DNA of 5,862 nucleotides from Acetobacteraceae bacterium (GCA_027489135.1 JAIYAI010000209.1:1-5862); one strand, 5' to 3'; numbered from the stretch's first letter, positions 1 to 4,977 are shown. Numbers and translations: made by a program. Notes: generated by a model not told the origin, from the sequence alone.

Positions 1-137
1 CTCAGCACTTTGGAGACATAGGAAATCGAAACCTGCAGCCGTTCGGCCGTCGCCGTCACCCCCAAGCCGCCGTCCGAGAGCCGGAAGACACGATCCCGCA
101 TCTCCTGGCCATAAGGCTTACCACGCCGCACGCTCAT
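1..137 (-). CDS. IS630-family transposase, N-terminal fragment (cut by window edge)
   Basis: Reading the minus strand from ATG at 137 gives 45 codons starting MSVRRGKPYGQEMRDRVF and containing TATAERLQVSISYVSKVL, with no stop before the window edge. This is the typical opening of IS630-family transposases: a short basic N-terminus, then a helix-turn-helix DNA-binding domain (about residues 10-45) whose recognition helix carries the S-x-S-Y-V-S-K-V-L signature. The DDE catalytic domain would lie to the left of the window, so whether the element is intact cannot be judged. The start at 137 was chosen because the upstream ATGs at 165 and 150 are in another frame that stops at TAA (about 118-120). 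No strong SD is seen before it; a 9-bp hairpin sits immediately upstream. The gene is transcribed away from the catabolic genes. The family call is confident, the completeness unknown. Confidence 0.85.
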   Translation of the reverse strand, partial: MSVRRGKPYGQEMRDRVFRLSDGGLGVTATAERLQVSISYVSKVL

Positions 138-162
138 GCTCCGGCTCCATCTCAGCCGGAGC
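138..162 (-). other. Perfect 9-bp inverted repeat just upstream of the transposase start
   Basis: GCTCCGGCT (138-146) and AGCCGGAGC (154-162) are perfect reverse complements separated by 7 nt. In the minus-strand transcript they would form a GC-rich hairpin ending one base before the transposase ATG, in the place where a ribosome binding site would be. It could limit transposase translation or be a transposase-binding site near the element end. No U-tract follows, so it is not a terminator. The structure is seen; its role is inferred. Confidence 0.5.
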
Positions 163-226
163 CATATGAATCACACTCCCAACCCGTTTCGGAAGCCCCC
201 GCGATTCCAGTCAGGACGGAAACGCT

Positions 227-613
227 CTAGTCGAACGCCGCGTCCACCGGCACCCGCAGCGCCTCTGCCAGGCGGTTGGTCTCCGCCGCCATGCCGATGA
301 TGGCCAACAGCTCGCCATACTGCACGTCGGTCATGCCCTTGGCCCGCGCCGCCGCCGCGTGGCTCGCGCTGCAATAGGCGCAGCCCGCGGCCATCGAGGC
401 CGCGAGGTAGAGCATCTCCTTCACCAGCGGGTCGAGCGCACCGGGCGCCATGACCTGGCGCAGGCTCTCCCAGGTGCGGCGCAGCGTCGCGGGATCGACC
501 GCCAGCGCCTTCCAGAAATTGTTCACGTCGGCGACGCCGCGCGCCGCCTTGATCTCGTCGAAGACCGCGCGGACCTCGGGCCCGGCCTCGACGTAGTCGA
601 TCAGGCGGGGCAT
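227..613 (-). CDS. Carboxymuconolactone decarboxylase / AhpD-like family protein
   Basis: A 128-residue protein of the CMD/AhpD alkylhydroperoxidase-like fold, a compact, mostly helical cytosolic family. The signature is E66-x11-C78-A-Y-C81-x3-H85 (C-A-Y-C-S-A-S-H). The E-to-C spacing of 12 and the C-x2-C-x3-H pattern match the proton-relay and redox centre of AhpD (Glu118, Cys130, Cys133, His137 in the mycobacterial enzyme). The extra His between the AhpD cysteines is Tyr80 here, as in many other family members. The N-terminal NNFWKALAVDP segment (31-41) resembles the N-x-x-x-x-L-A-x-x-P element of the family. A thiol peroxidase or disulfide-reductase role is likelier than true carboxymuconolactone decarboxylation, but the substrate is unknown. 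The start ATG (611-613) overlaps the stop of the upstream YCII gene as TGATG, so translation is probably coupled. The stop TAG (227-229) lies next to the IS630 end. Confidence 0.88.
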   Translation of the reverse strand: MPRLIDYVEAGPEVRAVFDEIKAARGVADVNNFWKALAVDPATLRRTWESLRQVMAPGALDPLVKEMLYLAASMAAGCAYCSASHAAAARAKGMTDVQYGELLAIIGMAAETNRLAEALRVPVDAAFD

Positions 614-1269
614 CAGGCGGTTCCCGCCAAGGGGCCGGGGAGCGCGTGGTAGGGCTGGGCGCCTATGCGCCAGCGCTCGATGCGGATGTCCTGCCAGACG
701 CCCTCCGTCACGTAGGGTTCCTCGGCCAGCCAGACCTGCACCGCCGCCTCGTCGGGCAGGGCGAGGGCCATGAAGGACCCGACCATCATTCCCTCCGGCC
801 CATCCAGGATGGCGCCGCCGATGCGGGCGCGCCCGGCCGCGACCTCGCCTGCCAGGCGCTCGAAATGCCGGGGCCGGACGGCCATGCGCCGGGCGAGGCC
901 ACCATCGCCGTCGCGGGCGATCACGGCGAAGGCGTGCACCGGCCCGGCCTCACCGCCCGGGCGACCCGGCTGAGGCCACCAGGCCGAGGGCGCGATGCGG
1001 ACGTCGAGCACCTGCCAGCCGGTCCAGACCCCCTCCCGCGCGAAGGGCTCGGTGGCGAGATAGGCCTCCATCGCCGCGTGGTCGGGCAGGCGGAAGACCT
1101 GCAGCGACCCGGCGGTGGATCCATCGGCCCGCATGCGGGGGCCGGACATCACCAGCCGCCCGGCCGCGGCATTCGCACGGATGTTGGCGACGTGCCGCTC
1201 CCGCGCCGCCTCCCGGCGGGCCGGCGCGGCGGCATCGGTGCCGTCATCGGCGATCAGCAGCAGGTCCAT
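613..1269 (-). CDS. Tandem YCII-domain protein (two YCII domains in one chain)
   Basis: A 218-residue protein containing two copies of the YCII fold (dimeric alpha+beta barrel, about 95 residues each). Copy 1 spans about residues 1-95, with the conserved His at 26 in R-E-R-H, then GRLVMSGP (37-44) and YLATEPFAREGVW (70-82). Copy 2 spans about 111-205, with His135 in R-P-R-H, GGAILDGPEG (151-160) and WLAEEPYVTEGVW (180-192). A Pro/Gly-rich linker (about 96-110) joins them. Single-domain YciI proteins dimerise, so this chain may form the dimer internally. YCII proteins have been proposed as small catalytic or binding proteins; no substrate can be named here. The start at 1269 is fixed by GGGAGGAA ending a few bases upstream and by the M-D-L-L-L-I-A-D-D beginning typical of the family. 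The open frame continues to 1479, but that extension overlaps the divergent yjbQ-like gene and lacks domain character. The stop overlaps the next start (TGATG). Confidence 0.88.
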   Translation of the reverse strand: MDLLLIADDGTDAAAPARREAARERHVANIRANAAAGRLVMSGPRMRADGSTAGSLQVFRLPDHAAMEAYLATEPFAREGVWTGWQVLDVRIAPSAWWPQPGRPGGEAGPVHAFAVIARDGDGGLARRMAVRPRHFERLAGEVAAGRARIGGAILDGPEGMMVGSFMALALPDEAAVQVWLAEEPYVTEGVWQDIRIERWRIGAQPYHALPGPLAGTA

Positions 1270-1336
1270 GCGTTCCTCCCGAGGTGCCGCCGCGGCAGAC
1301 TGCGCCCGGCATCGGGGTTTGGCGAGGGAGGGCGCG
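1270..1336. promoter_or_regulatory. 67-bp divergent intergenic region between the YCII and YjbQ-like genes
   Basis: This short spacer must hold the control signals for both divergent genes. Visible are GGGAGGAA on the minus strand (about 1273-1280) as SD for the YCII gene, and GGGAGGG (about 1326-1332) on the plus strand as SD for the YjbQ-like gene. Between them is a near-palindrome, TGCCGC-C-GCGGCA at 1285-1297, which could bind a regulator but could also arise by chance at this GC content. No convincing -35/-10 pair was found in either direction. Confidence 0.4.
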
Positions 1337-1798
1337 ATGACGGATCTCGTGCAGCGCAGCCACAGGCTGGTGGTGGAGACGCCCGGGCGCGGGCTGCACC
1401 CCGTGACCGGGCCGATCGGCCGCTGGGTCGCGGCGCAGGGCATCACGGAGGGGCTGCTGACGATCTGGTGCCGGCACACCTCCGCTTCCCTACTGGTGCA
1501 GGAGAATGCCGATCCGGACGTGCTGGCGGACCTCGCGGACTTCTTCGCGGCACTGGCGCCGGATGGCGGGGCGGAGCGCTACCGGCACTGGGCGGAGGGG
1601 CCGGACGACATGCCGGCCCATATCCGCGCCGCCCTGACCCAGGTGCAGCTCTCGATTCCCGTGGCGGAGGGGAGGCCTATGCTGGGGACCTCGCAGGGGA
1701 TCTACCTCTTCGAGCACCGCGGCGCGCCGCATCGGCGGGAGCTTGCGTTGCATCTGCTCGGCGCGCTGGGCCGGAAAAGCGACAATTCGCGAGATTGA
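1337..1798 (+). CDS. yjbQ: YjbQ / UPF0047 family protein (secondary thiamine-phosphate synthase-like)
   Basis: A 153-residue cytosolic protein of the UPF0047/YjbQ family (PF01894). Landmarks in order are: W-C-R-H47-T-S-A-S-L-L with downstream Q-E-N57-A-D-P-D; the central H84-W-A-E-G-P-D-D91-M-P-A-H95 block; and G-T-S-Q-G-I-Y-L-F-E-H-R (117-128). These carry the invariant His, Asn, Asp and Glu residues that cluster in the family's presumed active-site pocket. E. coli YjbQ (138 residues) has weak thiamine-phosphate synthase activity, but the physiological role is not settled. The ATG at 1337 follows GAGGGAGGGCGCG, a good SD. The frame is open back to 1115, but that part runs antisense through the YCII gene and is rejected. 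The gene is divergent from the YCII gene. The last codons become A/T-rich (K-S-D-N-S-R-D), unlike the gene body, and lead into an AT-richer 3' region. Confidence 0.9.
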   Translation: MTDLVQRSHRLVVETPGRGLHPVTGPIGRWVAAQGITEGLLTIWCRHTSASLLVQENADPDVLADLADFFAALAPDGGAERYRHWAEGPDDMPAHIRAALTQVQLSIPVAEGRPMLGTSQGIYLFEHRGAPHRRELALHLLGALGRKSDNSRD

Positions 1799-2008
1799 TT
1801 GCAATTTGAAATGAAAATGGAACCGTTTGGTGACCTTGCGTCGGATGGCAGGCCGGGCCGCTATGTGGCGGAAATCGGGCGCTTCTCGGCTAACGCTTAA
1901 GCAACAGACGCATCGTCGGGAGCGATTTTCCGCAACTTCCGTACCCAGTTGACGGCCCCCAGGAAACATGAGACCGTCCGCTCGCCCGATGATCCTCCCG
2001 ATCAGGGC
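1799..2008. other. Intergenic stretch, no gene recognised
   Basis: These 210 bp follow the YjbQ-like gene. The first 40 bases (about 1781-1825) are clearly AT-richer than the surroundings. A minus-strand open frame through 1490-1969 has no family character and lies mostly antisense to the YjbQ-like gene. On the plus strand TGATC (1990-1994) and GATCA (2000-2004) form a short hairpin with a CTCCC loop, flanked by CCC and GGG. It is weak, and no promoter or U-tract is attached to it. No terminator directly follows the YjbQ-like gene; the first good plus-strand terminator is at about 2133. Confidence 0.4.
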
Positions 2009-2038
2009 AAAAAAAGGGCGGTGCCTTGCGGCACCGCC
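2009..2038 (-). terminator. Strong Rho-independent terminator, minus strand
   Basis: Read on the minus strand, GGCGGTGCC (2038-2030), tetraloop GCAA (2029-2026) and GGCACCGCC (2025-2017) form a perfect 9-bp stem, followed by one C and then seven T (2015-2009). It ends the candidate small RNA. It probably also ends any CoA-transferase transcript that reads this far, since no U-tailed hairpin is found closer to that gene's stop codon. On the plus strand the hairpin has no U-tract after it, so it acts in one direction only. Confidence 0.88.
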
Positions 2039-2097
2039 GAGTTTAGGGAGGAAACGTCCAAGAAAACAGCGGTCGTGGGATCAACCACGATGCTGCA
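2009..2097 (-). ncRNA. Candidate small RNA with exposed CCUCCC anti-SD motif
   Basis: On the minus strand, about 90 nt show the layout of a trans-acting bacterial small RNA. A 5' hairpin pairs CAGC (2092-2095) with GCTG (2067-2070) and TCGTGG (2085-2090) with CCACGA (2073-2078), closing on the loop TTGATC. A 28-nt unpaired stretch (2066-2039) follows, starting with TTTTCTT (a plausible Hfq site) and containing GTTTCCTCCC (2055-2046), which is complementary to Shine-Dalgarno sequences. It ends in a perfect 9-bp terminator hairpin with a GCAA tetraloop and seven T. A promoter-like TTGACG with an AT-rich -10 region lies just upstream. No ORF fits. Alphaproteobacterial small RNAs with CCUCC-type anti-SD loops (the alpha-r14 and CcsR groups) are precedents, but I cannot assign it to any of them. 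The alternative is that this is the 3'-UTR tail of the CoA-transferase mRNA. The 5' end is estimated from the promoter. Confidence 0.55.
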
Positions 2098-2102
2098 CCG
2101 CA

Positions 2103-2130
2103 CACTTAATACGGCACCTGGAATCGTCAA
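2103..2130 (-). promoter_or_regulatory. Putative sigma-70 promoter of the candidate small RNA
   Basis: On the minus strand, TTGACG (2130-2125) matches the -35 consensus in five of six positions. The AT-rich TATTAAGTG (2111-2103) follows. Using TTAAGT or TAAGTG as the -10 gives a 15-16 nt spacer, slightly short; using TATTAA gives 13, too short. Transcription would then start near 2097, just before the 5' hairpin. The -35 is convincing, the -10 only moderate. Confidence 0.45.
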
Positions 2131-2132
2131 GG

Positions 2133-2166
2133 CATCGAGCGTCGGCTCGGTGTCTTTTTCGTTTTG
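2133..2166 (+). terminator. Rho-independent terminator, plus strand
   Basis: CATCGAGC (2133-2140), loop GTCG (2141-2144) and GCTCGGTG (2145-2152) form an 8-bp stem with one T-G wobble, followed by TCTTTTTCGTTTT. On the plus strand this is a good intrinsic terminator, and the only one seen after the YjbQ-like gene, although 330 nt downstream of it. It protects the convergent CoA-transferase gene from antisense transcription. Read on the minus strand no T-run follows, so it would not stop transcription coming from the CoA-transferase side. Confidence 0.7.
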
Positions 2167-2177
2167 GGGCTGCGGAA

Positions 2178-2193
2178 GGGGCGCGGGTGCCCC
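2178..2193 (-). other. GC hairpin in the 3' UTR of the CoA-transferase
   Basis: GGGGC (2178-2182) and GCCCC (2189-2193) form a 5-bp stem about 15 nt after the CoA-transferase stop codon, within a G/C homopolymer-rich stretch (about 2166-2208). No T-run follows on either strand, so by itself it is not an intrinsic terminator. It may protect the mRNA 3' end or simply reflect base composition. Confidence 0.3.
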
Positions 2194-2208
2194 CCTCCCC
2201 GCCCCCGC

Positions 2209-3342
2209 TCAGCGCCGGCCCAGCACCTCCGCCGTATGCTCGCCCGCCGCCGGGGCGCCTCGCGCGGAGCGGGGCCGCTGGCCGTCGAAGCTGATCGGCA
2301 GGCCGACCACCCGAACGCCGCTGTTCGGCAGCACCTGGGTCATGTCCATGGCTGCGAACTGCTCGCTGGCGACGAGTTCCCCGATGTCGTTGACCGGGCT
2401 GCAGGGCACCCCCGCCGCCTCAAGGGCCTCCACCCAATGGGCGCGGGGCTTGGTCCGCAGGACCTCAGCGATCAGCGGCAGCAGCGTCGCCTTGTTGGTC
2501 ACGCGGGAGCGGCTCTTGGCGAAGCGCGGGTCCTCGGCCCATTCGGGATGGCCCAGCACCTTCGCGCAGCGCGCCCAGAGCCGATCGTTGCCGGCGGCGA
2601 GGCACAGCGGCCGGTCCGCCGTGTCGAAAACCTGGTAGGGCACGATCACCGCGCCCCCGGTGCCGTGGCGCTTCGGCACCTCGCCGGTGGCGATATGGTT
2701 GTTCACCTGCCCCTCGACCCAGTGCACCGCCGTCTCGAAGAGCGAGGTGTCGACCACGCTCCCCTGCCCCGTCAGATCGCGCTTGCGCAGGGCGGCCAGC
2801 GCACCGATCACGGTGAACATCCCCGTCGCCTTGTCGTTGATCGAGGCGCCGCAGAAGGTGGGCGGGTCCTCGGGCCGGCCCGTCACGCTCATCATCCCGC
2901 CATAGGCCTGCAGCAGCGGGTCGAAGCCAGGCTTCATGTTCATGGGGCCGACCGAGCCGAAGGCCCAGATCGAGCAGTAGACCAGCCGCGGGTGCCGCGC
3001 CCGCATCGCCGCCGGCCCGATGCCGAGTTCGTCCACCACGCCGGGGCGCAGGTTCTGCAGCAGGATGTCGGCCGAGGAACACAGTTTGTGCAGCGCCTCG
3101 ACATCCGCGGGCGCCTTGAGGTCGAGCGTCACGCTGCGCTTGTTGCGGTTCTGTCCATAGAAATAGAGCGAGGTCTCGCCATCCGGCCCGAAGGGAGGGC
3201 CCCAGATGCGCGCATCGTCGCCGCCATCGGGCTTCTCGATCTTGATCACGTCGGCGCCCATGTCGGCCATGACCGCGCCGGCGAGCGGCCCGGCCAGGGC
3301 CTGCCCCACCTCGATCACCCGCACCCCTTCGAGCGGCAGCAT
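2209..3342 (-). CDS. CaiB/BaiF family (class III) CoA-transferase
   Basis: A 377-residue cytosolic enzyme of the class III CoA-transferase family, near the usual 380-400 length. It moves CoA between carboxylic acids through an aspartyl-CoA intermediate. Visible family marks are: L-E-G-V-R-V-I-E-V-G-Q (4-14); G-P-L-A-G-A-V-M-A-D-M-G-A-D-V-I-K-I-E-K (18-37), the CoA-binding N-terminal motif; N-R-N-K-R-S-V-T-L-D-L-K (65-76); N-L-R-P-G-V (97-102); F-D-P-L-L-Q-A-Y-G-G (140-149); and S-I-N-D170-K-A-T-G. Asp170 corresponds to the nucleophile Asp169 of formyl-CoA transferase. The C-terminal G-V-P-C-S-P-V-N-D-I (311-320) is also typical. The start at 3342 is supported by AGGAGGG eight bases upstream; the open frame extends further, but across the divergent gene. 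The gene is divergent from the HpaB-like oxygenase, suggesting that it activates the substrate or product of that pathway. Subfamily (formyl, succinyl or other donor) and substrate cannot be read from sequence. Confidence 0.92.
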   Translation of the reverse strand: MLPLEGVRVIEVGQALAGPLAGAVMADMGADVIKIEKPDGGDDARIWGPPFGPDGETSLYFYGQNRNKRSVTLDLKAPADVEALHKLCSSADILLQNLRPGVVDELGIGPAAMRARHPRLVYCSIWAFGSVGPMNMKPGFDPLLQAYGGMMSVTGRPEDPPTFCGASINDKATGMFTVIGALAALRKRDLTGQGSVVDTSLFETAVHWVEGQVNNHIATGEVPKRHGTGGAVIVPYQVFDTADRPLCLAAGNDRLWARCAKVLGHPEWAEDPRFAKSRSRVTNKATLLPLIAEVLRTKPRAHWVEALEAAGVPCSPVNDIGELVASEQFAAMDMTQVLPNSGVRVVGLPISFDGQRPRSARGAPAAGEHTAEVLGRR

Positions 3343-3450
3343 CGCGTCCCTCCTGTTCGGTTGGCGGGAAGGATAGGCGCCGGCGCCGCGCGGGGTCCAT
3401 GGCGCCCGGCGACGATCGCGTGCCATCCTGCCGGCCAGTGGGAGGGCGCG
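3343..3450. promoter_or_regulatory. Divergent promoter region between CoA-transferase and HpaB-like genes
   Basis: The 108-bp spacer serves both divergent genes. On the minus strand, TATCCT (3375-3370) lies 27 nt before the CoA-transferase ATG, with TGGACC (3399-3394) 18 nt upstream as a weak -35. The same GCCTATCCT string precedes the amidohydrolase start. The palindrome GGCGCCGGCGCC (3376-3387) abuts the -10 and would be well placed for an operator, though such words are common at this GC content. On the plus strand GCCATCCTG (about 3423-3431) is a similar but poorer element before the HpaB-like start, with no matching -35. SDs are AGGAGGG (minus) and GGGAGGG at 3440-3446 (plus). No regulator gene is nearby. 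Confidence 0.45.
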
Positions 3451-4908
3451 ATGGGCATCAGGACGGGGCTGGACTATGTCGCCTCGCTGCGCGACGACCG
3501 GCGGCTCTTCATCGACGGGCGGCAGGTCCCGGACGTCACCGCCTATGCGCCCATGCGCGGCGTGATCGACACCATCGCGGCACTGCACGACGCGCAGTTC
3601 GACCCAGCGCTGCGCGACATCCTGACGCATCGCTCGCCCACCACCGGCGACTTGGTCAGCAACACCTACATCGCGGCGCGGACCGAGGCCGAATTCCAGA
3701 CGCTCGCCGGCTGCTTCCACCTGCGGGCGCTGCGCACCTACGGGCTGATGGGCCGGCTGACCGACTTCATGTCGGGCTTCCTGATGGACCTCGCCGCGGG
3801 CCTGCGGCTGCTGGGGAAGGACGAGGCCGCCGCCCGGGCGCAGCATGTGGTGGAGGTCTGCCGCGAGGGCGATTTGCAGGTGACCCACGCGCTGATCGAC
3901 CCGCAATCCGATCGCTCCACCCTCGCCGCCCCGGCCGAGGCCGTGCATGTGGTGGAGCGCACGCGCGAGGGCGTGGTGGTCAGCGGCTGCCGCATGCTCT
4001 CGACGCTCGCCCCGGTGTCGAACGTCTGCTACGTCGGCCCCTACTATCCCCGGAAGCCCGGCGAGGAACGCTTCGCCCTCGCCTTCCTCGTCGCCATGAA
4101 CGCGCCCGGCCTCACTATCCTCGGCCGCGAAAGCTTCCACCACGGCGAGAGCCGCTTCGACCGCCCCCTCAGCAGCCGCTTCGACGAAGGCGACGCGATC
4201 CTGATCTTCGACCGCGTCACCATCCCGCATGACTGGATGATCGTCGATGGCGACATGGCGGCGCATAACGGGCTGCTCGGCGCGCGGCCTGGCTACACCG
4301 CCATCCAGGCCTGCACGCGCGGCATGATCAAGCTGCGCTTTCTGACCGGCCTGGCCACCGCCATCGCGCGGGCCAATGGCCGGGACAGGACGCCGCGTTT
4401 CCAGGCCGCGATCGGCGAACTCGCCGCATTTGTCGGCGTCGCCGACGGCATCCGCACCGCCGCCATCTCGGACTGTCGGGCGCGGGTGGAGGCGCTGGCC
4501 GCGGGCCGCCCGATGCCGCGGGGGGACGGGCTGACCGGGCCGGAGGCGTTCGGGAACGCGGCCGGCGCGGCGGTGAACTTCTTCTTCCCGCACGCCAACA
4601 CCAAGGCTGCCGACGTGCTGCGCATGGCCGCGGGATCGGGCGTGCTGGCGATGACCGAAGCGGACTACGCCAACCCGGAGATCGGGGCGCTGATGGATCG
4701 CTGGCTGATCGGGCCGAACACGACCGCCGAGCAGCGCCTGAAGCTGATGAAGCTGGCCTGGGACCTGACGGGGACGGAGTTCGGCTCCCGCGCCGGGCTC
4801 TACGAGCGGCTCTATTCCGGGGATCCGGAGGCCAATGCGCAGCGCTGGTTCCAGAGCCCCGTCGTGGCGGAGTGCGAGGCGATGGTGGCGCGGCTGCTGG
4901 AAGGGTAG
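3451..4908 (+). CDS. HpaB-type FAD-dependent aromatic monooxygenase (4-hydroxyphenylacetate 3-hydroxylase family)
   Basis: A 485-residue protein, the normal length for the large oxygenase component of two-component flavin monooxygenases such as HpaB. These use reduced FAD from a separate reductase to ortho-hydroxylate phenols. Landmarks: R-T-Y-G-L-M-G-R (95-102), the substrate/flavin loop; T-H146-A-L-I-D-P-Q-S-D-R-S (145-156), a family signature; a central beta-barrel region (about 150-280); P-H-D-W-M-I (259-264); a C-terminal helical domain (about 285-485); and W-D-L-T-G-T-E-F-G-S-R followed by L-Y-E-R-L-Y-S-G-D-P (437-459), the family's C-terminal signature. The C-x3-C and H-x6-C iron-sulfur ligands of the related 4-hydroxybutyryl-CoA dehydratases are absent, which favours a monooxygenase. 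The start at 3451 follows GGGAGGG at good spacing; the frame is open upstream to 2164, but there it only runs antisense to the CoA-transferase. No HpaC-like reductase is in the window. The exact phenolic or CoA-linked substrate is unknown. Confidence 0.9.
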   Translation: MGIRTGLDYVASLRDDRRLFIDGRQVPDVTAYAPMRGVIDTIAALHDAQFDPALRDILTHRSPTTGDLVSNTYIAARTEAEFQTLAGCFHLRALRTYGLMGRLTDFMSGFLMDLAAGLRLLGKDEAAARAQHVVEVCREGDLQVTHALIDPQSDRSTLAAPAEAVHVVERTREGVVVSGCRMLSTLAPVSNVCYVGPYYPRKPGEERFALAFLVAMNAPGLTILGRESFHHGESRFDRPLSSRFDEGDAILIFDRVTIPHDWMIVDGDMAAHNGLLGARPGYTAIQACTRGMIKLRFLTGLATAIARANGRDRTPRFQAAIGELAAFVGVADGIRTAAISDCRARVEALAAGRPMPRGDGLTGPEAFGNAAGAAVNFFFPHANTKAADVLRMAAGSGVLAMTEADYANPEIGALMDRWLIGPNTTAEQRLKLMKLAWDLTGTEFGSRAGLYERLYSGDPEANAQRWFQSPVVAECEAMVARLLEG

Positions 4909-4919
4909 CCACGGCGCCC

Positions 4920-4948
4920 CTTGGCGCGGACTGCCAGGGGCCTATCCT
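4920..4948 (+). promoter_or_regulatory. Putative promoter of the amidohydrolase gene
   Basis: CTTGGC (4920-4925), a 17-nt spacer and TATCCT (4943-4948) form a plausible sigma-70 promoter 29 nt before the amidohydrolase ATG, inside the 69-bp gap after the HpaB-like gene. An imperfect inverted repeat, GCCCCTTGG (4916-4924) with CCAGGGGC (4934-4941), spans the -35 and spacer and could be an operator or a weak hairpin; no T-run follows. The gene may therefore be expressed both from here and by read-through from the upstream gene. Confidence 0.45.
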
Positions 4949-4977
4949 GACCGCACACGAGGGAAGGAAGCGACAGC

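Larger units (their letters stand above)
1..180 (-). mobile_element. End of an IS630-family insertion sequence (outer boundary uncertain)
   Basis: The transposase start lies at 137, so the 5'-side end of the element must lie between 138 and the stop codon of the next gene at 227-229. IS630 elements usually keep a short leader between terminal repeat and transposase. The other terminal repeat is outside the window, so the boundary cannot be fixed by matching repeats. The end is placed near 180 only as a compromise. A boundary as far right as the CTAG at 227-230 is possible, because IS630-type elements duplicate a TA, often inside CTAG. Confidence 0.5.

Noticed and set aside
1270..1479. Upstream extension of the YCII protein (70 more residues)
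   Set aside because: It overlaps the coding start of the divergent YjbQ-like gene, and the extension has no YCII character. GGGAGGAA directly precedes the ATG at 1269.
646..1809. Long plus-strand open frame across the YCII and YjbQ-like genes
   Set aside because: It is an alternate-frame shadow with compositionally skewed residues; the YCII and YjbQ proteins in other frames explain this DNA.
1490..1969. Minus-strand open frame of 159 codons
   Set aside because: Most of it is antisense to the YjbQ-like gene, it has no SD, and no family is recognised.
1949..1977. Plus-strand TTGACG as a promoter for a transcript through the sRNA locus
   Set aside because: The position 17 nt downstream reads GACCGT, not a -10, and no structured product follows on that strand.
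1985..2007. Plus-strand hairpin with a CTCCC loop as a second small RNA
   Set aside because: The stem is only 5 bp plus a bulged CCC/GGG, with no promoter or terminator on the same strand, so it is probably chance.
1949..2638. Plus-strand open frame through the intergenic region into the CoA-transferase
   Set aside because: It would cross two intrinsic terminator hairpins and run antisense to a real gene; there is no SD and no domain.
2164..3450. Plus-strand open frame running in phase into the HpaB-like gene
   Set aside because: It is antisense to the well-supported CoA-transferase, has R/H/G/P-rich low-information sequence, and a strong SD plus ATG at 3451 begins the recognisable protein. 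Long antisense frames are expected at this GC content.
3343..4593. Minus-strand N-terminal extension of the CoA-transferase
   Set aside because: It lies wholly antisense to the HpaB-like gene, shows no domain, and the family N-terminus and SD fit the ATG at 3342.
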